Below are positions 8,621-16,544 of a stretch of 28,846 nt of DNA, in pieces; within the stretch, counting starts at the first letter, position 1, and each line of letters begins with the position of its first letter. The notes under the pieces are model-generated. The model saw only the letters and a program-made list of their open reading frames with translations. It was not told the DNA's origin and made no database searches. The stretch is from Legionellaceae bacterium. GTDB lineage: Bacteria; Pseudomonadota; Gammaproteobacteria; Legionellales; Legionellaceae. A program made the translations under genes and the position numbers. The DNA lies in NCBI GenBank assembly GCA_030696465.1, contig JAUYSE010000052.1:1-28846 (forward strand). Reading direction: 5' to 3'.

Positions 8621-8726
8621 TCTATAATAATTATCTCTCAAAATGCGGTTATGCTTGGAGTTAAGAGAATAAAAAATGACCCAACAAAATTCTGCACTGG
8701 AGGGCATCTATTAAATCAGGTCACTA

Positions 8727-8751
8727 CTGACAGAAACTGTCAGTCTATACT
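8727..8751 (+). promoter_or_regulatory. Perfect palindrome and -10 box upstream of dinB
   Basis: CTGACAG (8727-8733), a three-base spacer AAA, and CTGTCAG (8737-8743) form a perfect 7+3+7 inverted repeat. TATACT (8746-8751) follows immediately, about 70 bases before the dinB start. No good -35 lies at 17 bases, and the palindrome fills that position, as expected for a repressor or activator operator. The dyad is not the E. coli LexA consensus (CTG-N10-CAG with TGTATATATA core), but it does contain CTG at one edge and CAG at the other with 11 bases between. Confidence 0.45.
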
Positions 8752-8822
8752 AGTAAACTACGTTCGATAATATCAATTACCATTTCCGAACCTGAGGGTT
8801 ATTAAAAAAATTAAGGACCTAC

Positions 8823-9947
8823 ATGATATTTGATAACTGTTTATCTGGTTCGGCGCCGGAGCTCGTAATCGACCACTCTACAATCAAGCCCGTAAGAAAA
8901 ATTATTCATATTGATATGGATTGCTTTTATGCTGCCATTGAAATGCGTGATTTTCCAGAACTGGCGGATAAACCTATCGCGGTAGGAGGTGATGTTAAAC
9001 ACCGGGGAGTGATCGCGACCTGTAATTATGCTGCCCGTAAATTTGGCGTGCACTCTGCTATGCCGACCGCACATGCCCTTAAACTTTGTCGTCAATTAAT
9101 TTTACAACCTGTTCGTATGGACGTATATCGAAAAGAAAGCCTATATATCAGAACCATATTTGCTGAATACACTGATATTATTGAACCATTGTCACTAGAC
9201 GAAGCGTATCTTGATGTCACTTCGTCTACACAATGTCAAGGAAGTGCCACCTGGATCGCACAAGAAATACGATCACGAATCTTTCAAACAAGACAACTTA
9301 CGGCAAGCGCAGGTATCGCGCCCAATAAAAGCCTTGCCAAAATTGCCAGTGATTGGCACAAACCCAATGGTCAAATGGTCATTAAGCCCGAAGATATTGA
9401 TGCTTTTGTTCTTGCTTTACCAGTACGTAAATTATTCGGTGTAGGACCAAAAATGGAAGAAAGGTTGAGTGCCATCAACATTAAAACCTGTGCTGATTTA
9501 CAACAATATTCCGTGGATTACCTATTCAATAAGTTTGGCAGCAGCGGTCAACGACTATATGAGTTAGCACGAGGTATTGATAATCGCCCTGTTAATCCTG
9601 ATCGTATTCGAAAATCCATCAGTGTTGAAGAAACATATCCGAAAGATTTACCTAACAATCAAGCATGCCTCAACGCCCTTCCTGAATTACTTACACGACT
9701 AGAAGAGCGGATACAGCGCGCTGGGGAAATTTTTGGCATCCATACACTATTTATAAAGTTAAAATTTAGTGATTTTCAGCAAACAACAGTCGAACGCACA
9801 AGCAATCAAGTCAATGTGGAAATTTTGCATCAATTGGTTCAAGAGGGGTTTTCTCGGAAAAATATGCCTGTCAGATTATTAGGGATAGGAATTAAATTAA
9901 AGCAAAAAAATGATCTTAAAAGTGTGCAACTATCATTGTTTGAATGA
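8823..9947 (+). CDS. dinB: DNA polymerase IV (Y-family, DinB)
   Basis: A 374-residue translesion polymerase. Catalytic carboxylates are visible in HIDMDCFYAAIE (Asp31, Asp33 region) and SLDEAYLDV (Asp126, Glu127). Tyr36 stands at the steric-gate position, where E. coli Pol IV has Phe13. The helix-hairpin-helix region follows (LPVRKLFGVGPKMEERL), then the little-finger domain. The protein ends in QLSLF plus Glu, a perfect consensus for binding the beta sliding clamp. The N-terminus carries about 23 residues more than E. coli DinB. The start is supported by AAGGA six bases ahead of ATG 8823. It stands in a mosaic accessory region, so it may be cargo or a second copy; a palindrome upstream suggests regulation. 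Confidence 0.93.
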   Translation: MIFDNCLSGSAPELVIDHSTIKPVRKIIHIDMDCFYAAIEMRDFPELADKPIAVGGDVKHRGVIATCNYAARKFGVHSAMPTAHALKLCRQLILQPVRMDVYRKESLYIRTIFAEYTDIIEPLSLDEAYLDVTSSTQCQGSATWIAQEIRSRIFQTRQLTASAGIAPNKSLAKIASDWHKPNGQMVIKPEDIDAFVLALPVRKLFGVGPKMEERLSAINIKTCADLQQYSVDYLFNKFGSSGQRLYELARGIDNRPVNPDRIRKSISVEETYPKDLPNNQACLNALPELLTRLEERIQRAGEIFGIHTLFIKLKFSDFQQTTVERTSNQVNVEILHQLVQEGFSRKNMPVRLLGIGIKLKQKNDLKSVQLSLFE

Positions 9948-10014
9948 TAACCAAACTTAAAATGAGTGAGTTTTCTTCGCTTGTTATCAGATTACTTTGG
10001 TGATAAAAATTACA

Positions 10015-10173
10015 TTAAGTTAGGGTTAAGGCGATTGATACTATTTTCATCGTAAAATCAAAAATCACCTGCATGAATCACCATCTCACCATATCAGCAT
10101 TAGTCTTGGCTATTTTTTCATTGATAGCATCCAAGTTTCCATGAGGGTCACTGATTAGCAGAATTCTGGACAT
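10015..10173 (-). pseudogene. Calcineurin-like metallophosphoesterase, broken remnant
   Basis: Reading leftwards from ATG 10173 gives MSRILLISDPHGNLDAINEK..., the first metal motif (D-x-H-G-N) of small calcineurin-like phosphoesterases. After NADMV the frame breaks at an 8-base tandem duplication (TCACCAT at 10078-10084 and again at 10086-10092). In the shifted frame it resumes as VIHAGDF, the GD metal motif, then meets a TGA (10058-10060) where glycine is expected, and continues FYDENSINRLN. The rest of the ~200-residue domain is missing before dinB. So it has three lesions: frameshift, nonsense and truncation. Confidence 0.7.
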
Positions 10174-10180
10174 ATGATCA

Positions 10181-10399
10181 ACTCAGCTTACGCACCCAAA
10201 ACTGTCATCCCGGAATTTAGAGAAACTTGAGCGAGCGCGCGAGCGAGCCTTAGCAAGACTTAATGCCCGGGATCCATCCATAAGTTCGCACGGATCCGGA
10301 TTATGGATAGATCCCGGGCATTAAGAGAAACTAAATCTCGCGCGCTCGATTAAGTTTCTCTAAATCCCGGGAAGACACTTGTGGGTGCGTAAGCTGAGT
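10181..10399. mobile_element. 219-bp foldback MITE with 5-bp target duplication
   Basis: The ends ACTCAGCTTACGCACCCA (left, 10181-10198) and its exact complement (right) extend inwards as an imperfect inverted repeat of about 65 bases, including TTTAGAGAAACTT and a CGAGCGCGCGAG segment. A second, inner hairpin (TTAATGCCCGGGATC against GATCCCGGGCATTAA) fills the centre. GATCA at 10176-10180 is repeated at 10400-10404, directly flanking the ends, consistent with a 5-bp target duplication. There is no coding capacity, so it must be moved in trans. It inserted between the broken phosphoesterase start and the truncated AbiEii gene. Confidence 0.8.
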
Positions 10400-10413
10400 G
10401 ATCAATTCTGATC

Positions 10414-10806
10414 ATGACCGAAAACCTGAATGAAATTATGGCTGACAAGTTAATCTCTTTAGTTAATACAACTCGCTATGTACGCCATCGAGACATTTGG
10501 GACTTACGCTGGTTAAAGCAGCACGGGGCTACGATGGATAAACAATTCATTCTATCCAAAATCCAGGATTATAAAATTACTGACTACCCAACCAAGCTTG
10601 CTAGTATGATTGCAAACATAGAAAAAATCATCTACAGTAAAGATTTTCACAATGAGCTGTCACGCTTTATTCCATTAGATGTCCAAGAAAGGACACTGAA
10701 AAAAGAAAAATTTAAAGATTTTTTAGTTAATGAAACCCAGCCATTGTTATCCCAGGTGGGCTCATTATTTGATGATAAAGCGCAAAAGGAGAGGTTTTAC
10801 ATTTAG
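10414..10806 (+). pseudogene. 5'-truncated AbiEii-type nucleotidyltransferase toxin
   Basis: The 130-residue frame contains LNEIMADKLISLVNTTRYVRHRDIWDLRWL in overlapping motifs (EIMADK at 8-13; RHRDIWDLRWL at 24-34), typical of the C-terminal half of AbiEii/AbiGii toxins of type IV toxin-antitoxin systems. These toxins are normally around 270-300 residues, with an N-terminal nucleotidyltransferase domain (GSxxxD, later D); none of that is present. A stop precedes the frame both with the MITE and with the MITE computationally removed, so truncation came before that insertion. No AbiEi-like antitoxin gene is found beside it. Translation from 10414 as a fragment is possible, but toxin activity is unlikely. 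Confidence 0.65.
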
Positions 10807-10943
10807 CTCGTGCTTTGCTATTGGTAGGTAGCATGTTCCGAATGACGTTTAGTTATCATCTCACGAGTTATTTTGGTAATGGGCTTATTAACCAGTCTGA
10901 AATTACCCGTGGAGTACGCAGTGATAGTCAGTCAATGTTCTAG
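10779..10943 (+). other. Unassigned coding remnant after the AbiEii fragment
   Basis: The frame is open across 10779-10943 and reads EVLHLARALLLVGSMFRM and onwards to a TAG. It overlaps the end of the AbiEii fragment and has no start codon with a ribosome site (first ATG at 10833). I do not recognise it. It could be the end of a gene whose beginning is lost, or chance coding. From 10944 to the start of nhaA I see nothing definite. Confidence 0.25.
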
Positions 10944-11095
10944 GCTTTAAATCTTTCCGTGCTTTCAGATAATCATTAAGTGTATTGGTGTGATTACTGA
11001 GGGAAACTGTCGGACACTACACCTGAGCATATTGTTTATTGGGAGGCAAAATCTAATAATTAAAGATATTTTTATTATTAGGTTTCAAAAAATTA

Positions 11096-12244
11096 ATGGC
11101 TAAATCAGATTCTTTTTATAACTTAGAAACTTTGGGTGGGATTTTACTCTTTATTGCTGCTGTCATAGCAATTTTAATTGCAAATTCTCCTCTTCATGGA
11201 GCATATGACCATATATTACAAATAAAGGGTGAAGTCGCCATTGGAGCTTTTCATATTAAAAAGCCACTGCTCTTATGGATTAATGATGGTTTAATGGCTA
11301 TTTATTTTATGTTAATTGGGCTCGAGATTAAACGTGAAATTAACAGAGGCGTTTTAAGTAATAAAAAGGAGTTAATGGTTCCAGTTATTACGGCCTTGTG
11401 TGGTTTAATTGTTCCAGCCTTAATATTTACCTGGTTCAATATCCATAATCCTGTTTACTTGCAAGGTTGGGCAATACCTACCGCCACAGATATAGCATTC
11501 ACCTTAGGGATTGTTTCATTATTAGACTCACGTGTTCCACTTTCTTTAAAAGTCCTGTTAACCGCTATCGCCATTTTTGATGACATTGCAGCAATTGCCA
11601 TTATAGCTTTCTTTTATACCAAAAAATTATCGTTGCTCTCTCTTTCACTCGCTCTTTTATTAAGTTTGATATTGATAGGCTTAAATTATTTTAAATGTCG
11701 TCGTGTCTCAGTATTTATGGTAGTTGGCTTTGCTTTGTGGGTAGCAGTGTTGAAATCAGGTGTACATGCAACGCTTGCAGGAATAATGATTGCAATGACT
11801 ATCCCTGATGAAGAAAACCATTCGATGCTTACTCGTCTGGAGAATGGATTGCATCCCTGGATAGTATTTTTAGTTCTTCCAGTTTTTGCTTTTGCCAATG
11901 CAGGTGTTTCTTTTATCGGTCTTGATGCATCAATGTTTATTCATCCTATTGTCTTGGGAATAGCCCTAGGATTATTTTTTGGTAAACAAATTGGGATATT
12001 TTTATCTTTAAGCTATTTTGTTAAATTTAAGAAACTATTAAAAGCCGATAATATTACCCTTCGCCAAATTTATGGCATTGCATTAATTTGTGGTGTTGGT
12101 TTTACTATGAGCCTATTTATTGGAACCTTAGCCTATCAGCACAGCGGTACAGGCTTGCTTCCTCTTGTGAAAATTGGAGTTGTGCTTGGTTCTATAGTTT
12201 CTGGCATATCTGGATTTCTAGTATTAAAAAGCCCGCTTCGTTAA
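11096..12244 (+). CDS. nhaA: Na+/H+ antiporter NhaA
   Basis: A 382-residue inner-membrane antiporter exporting Na+ in exchange for protons, used in pH and salt homeostasis. About twelve hydrophobic segments are visible. Functional residues match E. coli NhaA: Asp132 in PTATDIAFTLG, the ion-binding pair Asp162-Asp163 in AIFDDIAAI, and the helix-X lysine (Lys297) in FFGKQIGIF; the FANAGVS motif is also present. Length equals the family norm (about 385). The Shine-Dalgarno is weak. The frame is open 12 codons further upstream but without ATG/GTG/TTG, so 11096 is kept. It stands alone between the AbiEii debris and IS66, with no nhaR-like regulator in the window. Confidence 0.95.
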   Translation: MAKSDSFYNLETLGGILLFIAAVIAILIANSPLHGAYDHILQIKGEVAIGAFHIKKPLLLWINDGLMAIYFMLIGLEIKREINRGVLSNKKELMVPVITALCGLIVPALIFTWFNIHNPVYLQGWAIPTATDIAFTLGIVSLLDSRVPLSLKVLLTAIAIFDDIAAIAIIAFFYTKKLSLLSLSLALLLSLILIGLNYFKCRRVSVFMVVGFALWVAVLKSGVHATLAGIMIAMTIPDEENHSMLTRLENGLHPWIVFLVLPVFAFANAGVSFIGLDASMFIHPIVLGIALGLFFGKQIGIFLSLSYFVKFKKLLKADNITLRQIYGIALICGVGFTMSLFIGTLAYQHSGTGLLPLVKIGVVLGSIVSGISGFLVLKSPLR

Positions 12245-12411
12245 ACGATTAGGTGCTCGTTAAAATATTAAGCCATCGATTAAGAATCCTATCATGAATG
12301 AAAAATGGAAGACCTCTTACCCCATAAAAGTAAGCGTTTAATTAACCCCATCTTTTAATCCACCCCTCCAACCTGGATACTCCTATGCATTCAATTAAAA
12401 AGGAGTATTTT

Positions 12412-12744
12412 ATGAGTTCCGAAACTAAACATGTGCACAAACAAGGTTTTTGGCGGGAACATTCCGATGCATGGAAATCCAGTGGATTAACGCAAGTGGC
12501 GTATTGCGCCCAACAGGGCATTAGCTATCAAAGCTTTGTTTATCAGCACAACCGCATAGTATGTAAAGTACAAAGAGCTCCAATGGGTTTTGTTGAGGCA
12601 AAACCGGAAGCAGTCGCGGGGAATAGCCCAGTTGCCGGATTGCAGTTGATGCTGCCGAGCGGGATTCGAATTGGCATCACCAATGAAGTCAATCCAGTAT
12701 TACTGAAAACGGTGCTGACTATTGTGGGAGACTTGTCATGCTGA
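12412..12744 (+). CDS. tnpA: IS66 accessory protein TnpA
   Basis: A 110-residue first ORF of IS66-type elements. The N-terminal region FWREHSDAWKSSGLTQVAYC-like helix-turn-helix (about residues 14-35) is the family hallmark of the IS66 TnpA/InsA-type accessory protein, which is needed with TnpB for transposition. The start is set at ATG 12412 because an AGGAG site stands directly ahead; ATG 12385 in the same frame has none. The end overlaps tnpB by 7 bases, suggesting coupled translation. It looks intact. Confidence 0.85.
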   Translation: MSSETKHVHKQGFWREHSDAWKSSGLTQVAYCAQQGISYQSFVYQHNRIVCKVQRAPMGFVEAKPEAVAGNSPVAGLQLMLPSGIRIGITNEVNPVLLKTVLTIVGDLSC

Positions 12745-13091
12745 GATTGGCTGAAGGCACACGGATTTATGTGGCAGCCGAGTATGTGGATTTTCGTAAA
12801 GCGATTAATGGCCTGAGTGCTCTGGTGATTGAGCAGTTTGAAACACCAGCGAACGATGGTTCGGTGTATGTATTTTATAACCGGGATAACGACCGAGTGA
12901 AATGTTTGTTTTGGGATAAAAACGGGTTTGTTCTTTATCACAAGCGCTTGGAGCGCGGTCGATTCAAATTTGGCAAGGCACAAGATGGAGCATATGTGAT
13001 TACCCATCAGCAACTGGATTGGCTTTTTGCAGGTCTGGATTTCAAGTTAATGGCAGAGTTCCCTATGCTTGATTTCACTATACATTTTTAA
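12738..13091 (+). CDS. tnpB: IS66 Orf2 family protein TnpB
   Basis: A 117-residue protein of the IS66 Orf2 family. Seen: YVDFRKAINGLSALV (about 16-30), VYVFYNRDNDRVKCLFWDKNG in overlapping parts (about 43-63) and the typical HKRLERGRF segment (68-76). Length matches the family (about 115). It is an accessory transposition factor of unknown biochemistry. The start overlaps the end of tnpA; a 92-base AT-rich gap then leads to the broken tnpC. It looks intact. Confidence 0.88.
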   Translation: MLRLAEGTRIYVAAEYVDFRKAINGLSALVIEQFETPANDGSVYVFYNRDNDRVKCLFWDKNGFVLYHKRLERGRFKFGKAQDGAYVITHQQLDWLFAGLDFKLMAEFPMLDFTIHF

Positions 13092-13183
13092 TATAACATT
13101 ATGATATTTAATTGATAATTCTTTGTTTTTGTGTTGTTTTTTGATATAATTACATCCATAAAAACACTAACAAAATTATCAAA

Positions 13184-14543
13184 ATGACTTCAACTTCTGC
13201 CCTTCCAATTGATCAATTACAACAAGAAATCACACGCTTGCTAGCATTGGTTGGGCAGCAACAAAAAACATCCATTCAAAACCTACAACACCAATGATGA
13301 AAAACAATGTTCTTGCGGATGTATATTAACGCATATCGGTGATGAATTTAGTGAGCAACTGGATGTTGTCCCTCAAATGACGTTTCGTGTGGTGAATATC
13401 CGAAAAAGATACGCTTGCAAGGACTGCGAAGAAACCATTCGATTAGCCAAATTACCCAAACAACCAATCGATAAAGCCATCGCAGCACCTGGGTTATTGG
13501 CAGCAATCATCGATGCCAAGTTTAATCGCCACATGCCACTTTATCGCCAGGAGGCAATGTTCAGGGAGGCCAATATCTCGATAACCCGTGGGACATTAAG
13601 CAACTGGATGATAAAGTCCGCAAACTTACTGACTCCATTGGTGAAACTGATGGAGGCAGATATTCACAACTATGATATTGCTTATGCCGATGAAACGCCG
13701 TTGCAGGTTTTGAAAGAAAAAGACCGCTTACCCACGCAAAAATCATACATGTGGTTGTTTATCGGTGGTTCACCGAATAAACGCGCGTTTGTTTATCAAT
13801 ACCACGCTTCGCGTTCGCACCAGATCCCGTTTGATTTCTTTGCCGATTTCAAAGGTTGGCTGCATGCCGACTGCTATAAAGCCTATGTCGTCCTCGGACA
13901 ACTGGCGCATATCAGACATGTTGCTTGCTGGGCCCATGCCAGACGTTATTTTGTTGATGTTGCCAAAGCCTGTAAAAAGGAAGGCTTGGCTCATCACGTC
14001 GTGAGGCTGGTTGGAAAACTTTATCATCTGGAACGCGAACTTAAAGATAAAGAGGTCACGTCTGAAGTCATCCTCATGCGCCGTGAACAGGAAGCAAAAC
14101 CTGTACTTGCGCAAATCAAGGCCTTACTGGATGACGCACAGTTTAAAGTGCCACCCAAAAGCCCCTTGGGCACAGCTGTCTTTTACTCTCTGAACCATTG
14201 GGATGCACTGAATCTCTATCTTCAAGATGGCCGTCTTGAAATCGATAACAACAAATCCGAACGTTCCATCAAACCGTTTGTCATTGGGCGTAAAAACTGG
14301 TTATTTCATGGGAATGATGTTGGTGCTCAGGCTGGCAGCATCCTGTTTTCTCTGATTGAAACCTGTAAGCAACACAAGGTTGACGTCTTCTCCTGGCTGA
14401 AATACGTACTGGCCAACATCTATCGTGCCGAAACCATTGAACAACTTGAAAAACTGCTCCCATATAACATCGATCTTGGGTTGCTAACTGATATGAGAAG
14501 CATACCCGAGCTGATTATGCCCGAGAAAGATGGGGTTAATTAA
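13184..14543 (+). pseudogene. tnpC: IS66 transposase TnpC, frameshifted and internally deleted
   Basis: The true N-terminus starts at ATG 13184 (MTSTSALPIDQLQQEITRLL), reaches GQQQKT and ends at TGA 13295-13297 after 37 codons. The remainder is read in another frame, open from TTG 13251, for 430 residues: a zinc-binding segment (Cys20, Cys22, Cys56, Cys59), and the DDE-type residues Asp147 (YADETPL), Asp207 (LHADCYKAY) and Glu337 (NNKSERSIKPF), then the usual IS66 C-terminal tail. The region between the coiled-coil start and the zinc segment, normally including an RxxFGxxSE motif, is missing. So the catalytic core is whole but not joined to its N-terminus. A shortened protein from TTG 13251 cannot be excluded. 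Confidence 0.8.
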
Positions 14544-14961
14544 ACGCTTAGAACGCCAGGCAAGCTGGTGATTGAATAGGAGGTGAAAGTCCTCTCTGGG
14601 TAAAATCTAACCACTTGCCCAGCCCTCTAGCTATGCGCGGTAGTCGGTAACGGCTGACGTGAAGTGTTGGCGGAGGCACTCGTAGGCTAGGTATTGAGCC
14701 ACGTAATTAAATAATGAGGGTGGCGATGCTGTTAAGCGAAGCAGAAGCCTACAATGGTTATGGTGCCATGGTAAAGCATAATCATACCCTCCGGGGTCGG
14801 AGACCCTATGCATGCGAGGAAATTCATCACACGGAACCTGGGAGATCCTGAACTGTACCCCAACGGATTTTTTTTTGAAGCTGGGGCGGTTTGTTCAAGT
14901 CGAAAGATGAAAACGTACTGAGGTCAGGAAGTCGGACGAGATCGTAGTACTGAGGAAGTAA

Positions 14962-16392
14962 ATGAACAATACAAGTAAAGATGTGGCGGAATTTATGGAG
15001 GGAAGGGTCTCGACCAAGGGGAACAGCCAACAGTGCGCCCGTATCCAGACACAGTGCTGGGATTATACGACGTCACGTCTGCTGGCTGTGCGAGAAGCAG
15101 CGCAAAAAGATAAGGAACAACAATTTACAAATCTCTACCATCATATAAATGAGACACTGCTCAAGCAGAGTTTCATGCAGTTGAAGCGTCAGTCAGCGGC
15201 GGGGCTGGATGGAGTTACTTGGTCTCAATACTCAGAGAATATAAGCGACAACATCAATAAACTCTACCTGCGACTCCAGAATGGAAGATATAAACCTAAG
15301 CCCGCAAGGCGGGTATATATCCCAAAGGAAGATGGTACGCAAAGATCGCTGAGTATTATATGTCTGGAAGATAAAATCGTTCAACAAGCAACAGTAACTG
15401 TTCTAAACCAGGTATATGAAACTGATTTCCTTGGTTTCTCATACGGATTTAGACCACATCGAGGGCAGCATGATGCTCTAGATTCATTACATATTGCGCT
15501 AATGAAACGAAAAGTAAATTGGGTGTTGGATTTAGATATTAGTAAGTTCTTTGATACAGTGGAACATAGCTGGCTAATTAAATTCATCCAACATCGAGTG
15601 GTGGACAAGCGAATACTGCGTTTAATCATGCAATGGATCAAAGTGGGAATAGTAGATGAATCTGGTCACAGAGTACAATCAACTAAAGGTACCCCTCAAG
15701 GGGCTGTAATTTCACCTCTGCTTGCTAACATCTATTTGCATTACAGCTTTGACCTATGGATGAATGAAGCGAGGAAAAAGGTACAGGGTGATGTGATTGT
15801 TGTCAGATATGCCGACGATAGTGTGTTGGGATTTCAAAAGCATGCTGATGCAATAAGTTGCCTGAAAGCCTTAACACTTCGCCTAGACAAATTTGGACTC
15901 AAAGTTCATCCAGATAAAACCAGGTTAATTCGTTTTGGGCGATATGTCTTGCAGCAATATGCTGAAAAGCCATCAATAGGGAAACCAAATACTTTTGATT
16001 TTCTAGGTTTTACCCACTACATTGGAAGAAAACGCTCTGGTGAAGTGGTAGTGAAACGGAAAACCAAGCGTAAAAAGTCCTTGGAGCAACTGAAATATAT
16101 TAGACAGGAACTTCGAAGACGGCTTCATGATAAACCATGTAAGACCGGGCGCTGGCTAAAGATGGTGGTGCAAGGACACATAAATTATTATGGTGTACCT
16201 TTCAACTCTAAAGCTTTATGCCAATATGTGTATGAAGTGCGCCGAATATGGCTAAAAGCACTCAGACGCAGAAGCCAACGCAAGCGAATGAACTGGTCTC
16301 GATTTGAGTTACTCGTAGATCGATGGATCCCGGAGCCAAAGATAGTCCACCCTTATCCAGAGCAACGTTTCTACGTTAAGCACCCAAGGTAG
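14962..16392 (+). CDS. ltrA: Group II intron reverse transcriptase/maturase
   Basis: A 476-residue protein with a full reverse transcriptase: AAGLDGVTW (79-87), LDLDISKFFD (189-198), TKGTPQGAVISPLLANIYL (241-259) and the active-site YADD (283-286). The maturase X domain follows (FDFLGFT at about 346, then basic helices, then GHINYYG). It ends in HPYPEQRFYVKHPR without an HNH endonuclease domain, as in endonuclease-less lineages that rely on other priming. It looks intact, with a GAGGAAG ribosome site before ATG 14962. Its stop lies one base ahead of domain V. It acts in splicing and retrohoming of the host intron. Confidence 0.92.
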   Translation: MNNTSKDVAEFMEGRVSTKGNSQQCARIQTQCWDYTTSRLLAVREAAQKDKEQQFTNLYHHINETLLKQSFMQLKRQSAAGLDGVTWSQYSENISDNINKLYLRLQNGRYKPKPARRVYIPKEDGTQRSLSIICLEDKIVQQATVTVLNQVYETDFLGFSYGFRPHRGQHDALDSLHIALMKRKVNWVLDLDISKFFDTVEHSWLIKFIQHRVVDKRILRLIMQWIKVGIVDESGHRVQSTKGTPQGAVISPLLANIYLHYSFDLWMNEARKKVQGDVIVVRYADDSVLGFQKHADAISCLKALTLRLDKFGLKVHPDKTRLIRFGRYVLQQYAEKPSIGKPNTFDFLGFTHYIGRKRSGEVVVKRKTKRKKSLEQLKYIRQELRRRLHDKPCKTGRWLKMVVQGHINYYGVPFNSKALCQYVYEVRRIWLKALRRRSQRKRMNWSRFELLVDRWIPEPKIVHPYPEQRFYVKHPR

Positions 16393-16465
16393 GAGCCGGA
16401 TGCGTTAGTAGCGCACGTCCGGATCTGTGCGGGGGGCAGGAGGTAACTCCTGTTCCTACCGCGAC
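16393..16465 (+). ncRNA. Group II intron domains V and VI
   Basis: Domain V is the 34-nucleotide hairpin at 16393-16426, starting GAGCCGGATGCG with the catalytic AGC triad and closing GCGCACGTCCGGATCT with the expected two-base bulge. Domain VI (16427-16465) has the stem CAGGAG-GTAA-CTCCTG and an unpaired A candidate in CCTACC for the branch point. The terminal loop of domain V is larger than the usual GNRA tetraloop. Confidence 0.8.
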
Positions 16466-16544
16466 CGAACGATAGTTACATAAATATATTTATTTGACAG
16501 GAAAGCAGACGTATAATGCGGCATTAAATATAGTGAAAACATAG

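Larger units (their letters stand above)
12330..14550 (+). mobile_element. IS66-family insertion sequence, defective
   Basis: The element begins GTAAGCG (12330) and carries tnpA, tnpB and tnpC in the IS66 order. The 25 bases at 12331-12355 are the exact complement of 14526-14550 and so form perfect terminal inverted repeats. The left end has the GTAA terminus typical of IS66; the matching final C of the right end is absent at 14551, where group II intron sequence begins. No 8-bp target duplication was found beside the left end or after the intron. tnpC has a frameshift and apparent internal deletion, so the copy is likely immobile on its own. Confidence 0.88.
14551..16465 (+). mobile_element. 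Group II intron
   Basis: A ribozyme-encoding retroelement. From 14551 to 14961 there is no gene but structured, G-rich RNA-like sequence, including GGTGAAAGTCCT-type stem-loops expected of domain I-III. The maturase ORF (14962-16392) occupies domain IV. Domain V and VI follow directly (16393-16465). The 5' end is inferred: the IS66 right inverted repeat stops at 14550 and GAACGCC begins, whereas most introns start GTGYG. The 3' end is placed after GCGAC at 16465 by the fold of domain VI. If exact, the missing last C of IS66 is supplied by base 16466, meaning the intron entered the IS end. Confidence 0.8.

Noticed and set aside
10941..10980. A short LGFKSFRAF stretch resembling the end of IS6-family transposases
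   Set aside because: Only about ten residues between stops, with no other transposase motif or terminal repeat nearby; chance similarity is likely.
12322..12329. Target-site duplication of the IS66 element
   Set aside because: The eight bases before the left end (CCATAAAA) are not found after 14550 or after the intron at 16466; a partial CATAAA match near 16480 is too weak.
16494..16517. TTGACA and TATAAT boxes upstream of the wzz remnant
   Set aside because: The hexamers are near-perfect, but the spacing is 12 bases, too short for a sigma70 promoter; at most a promoter damaged by deletion.
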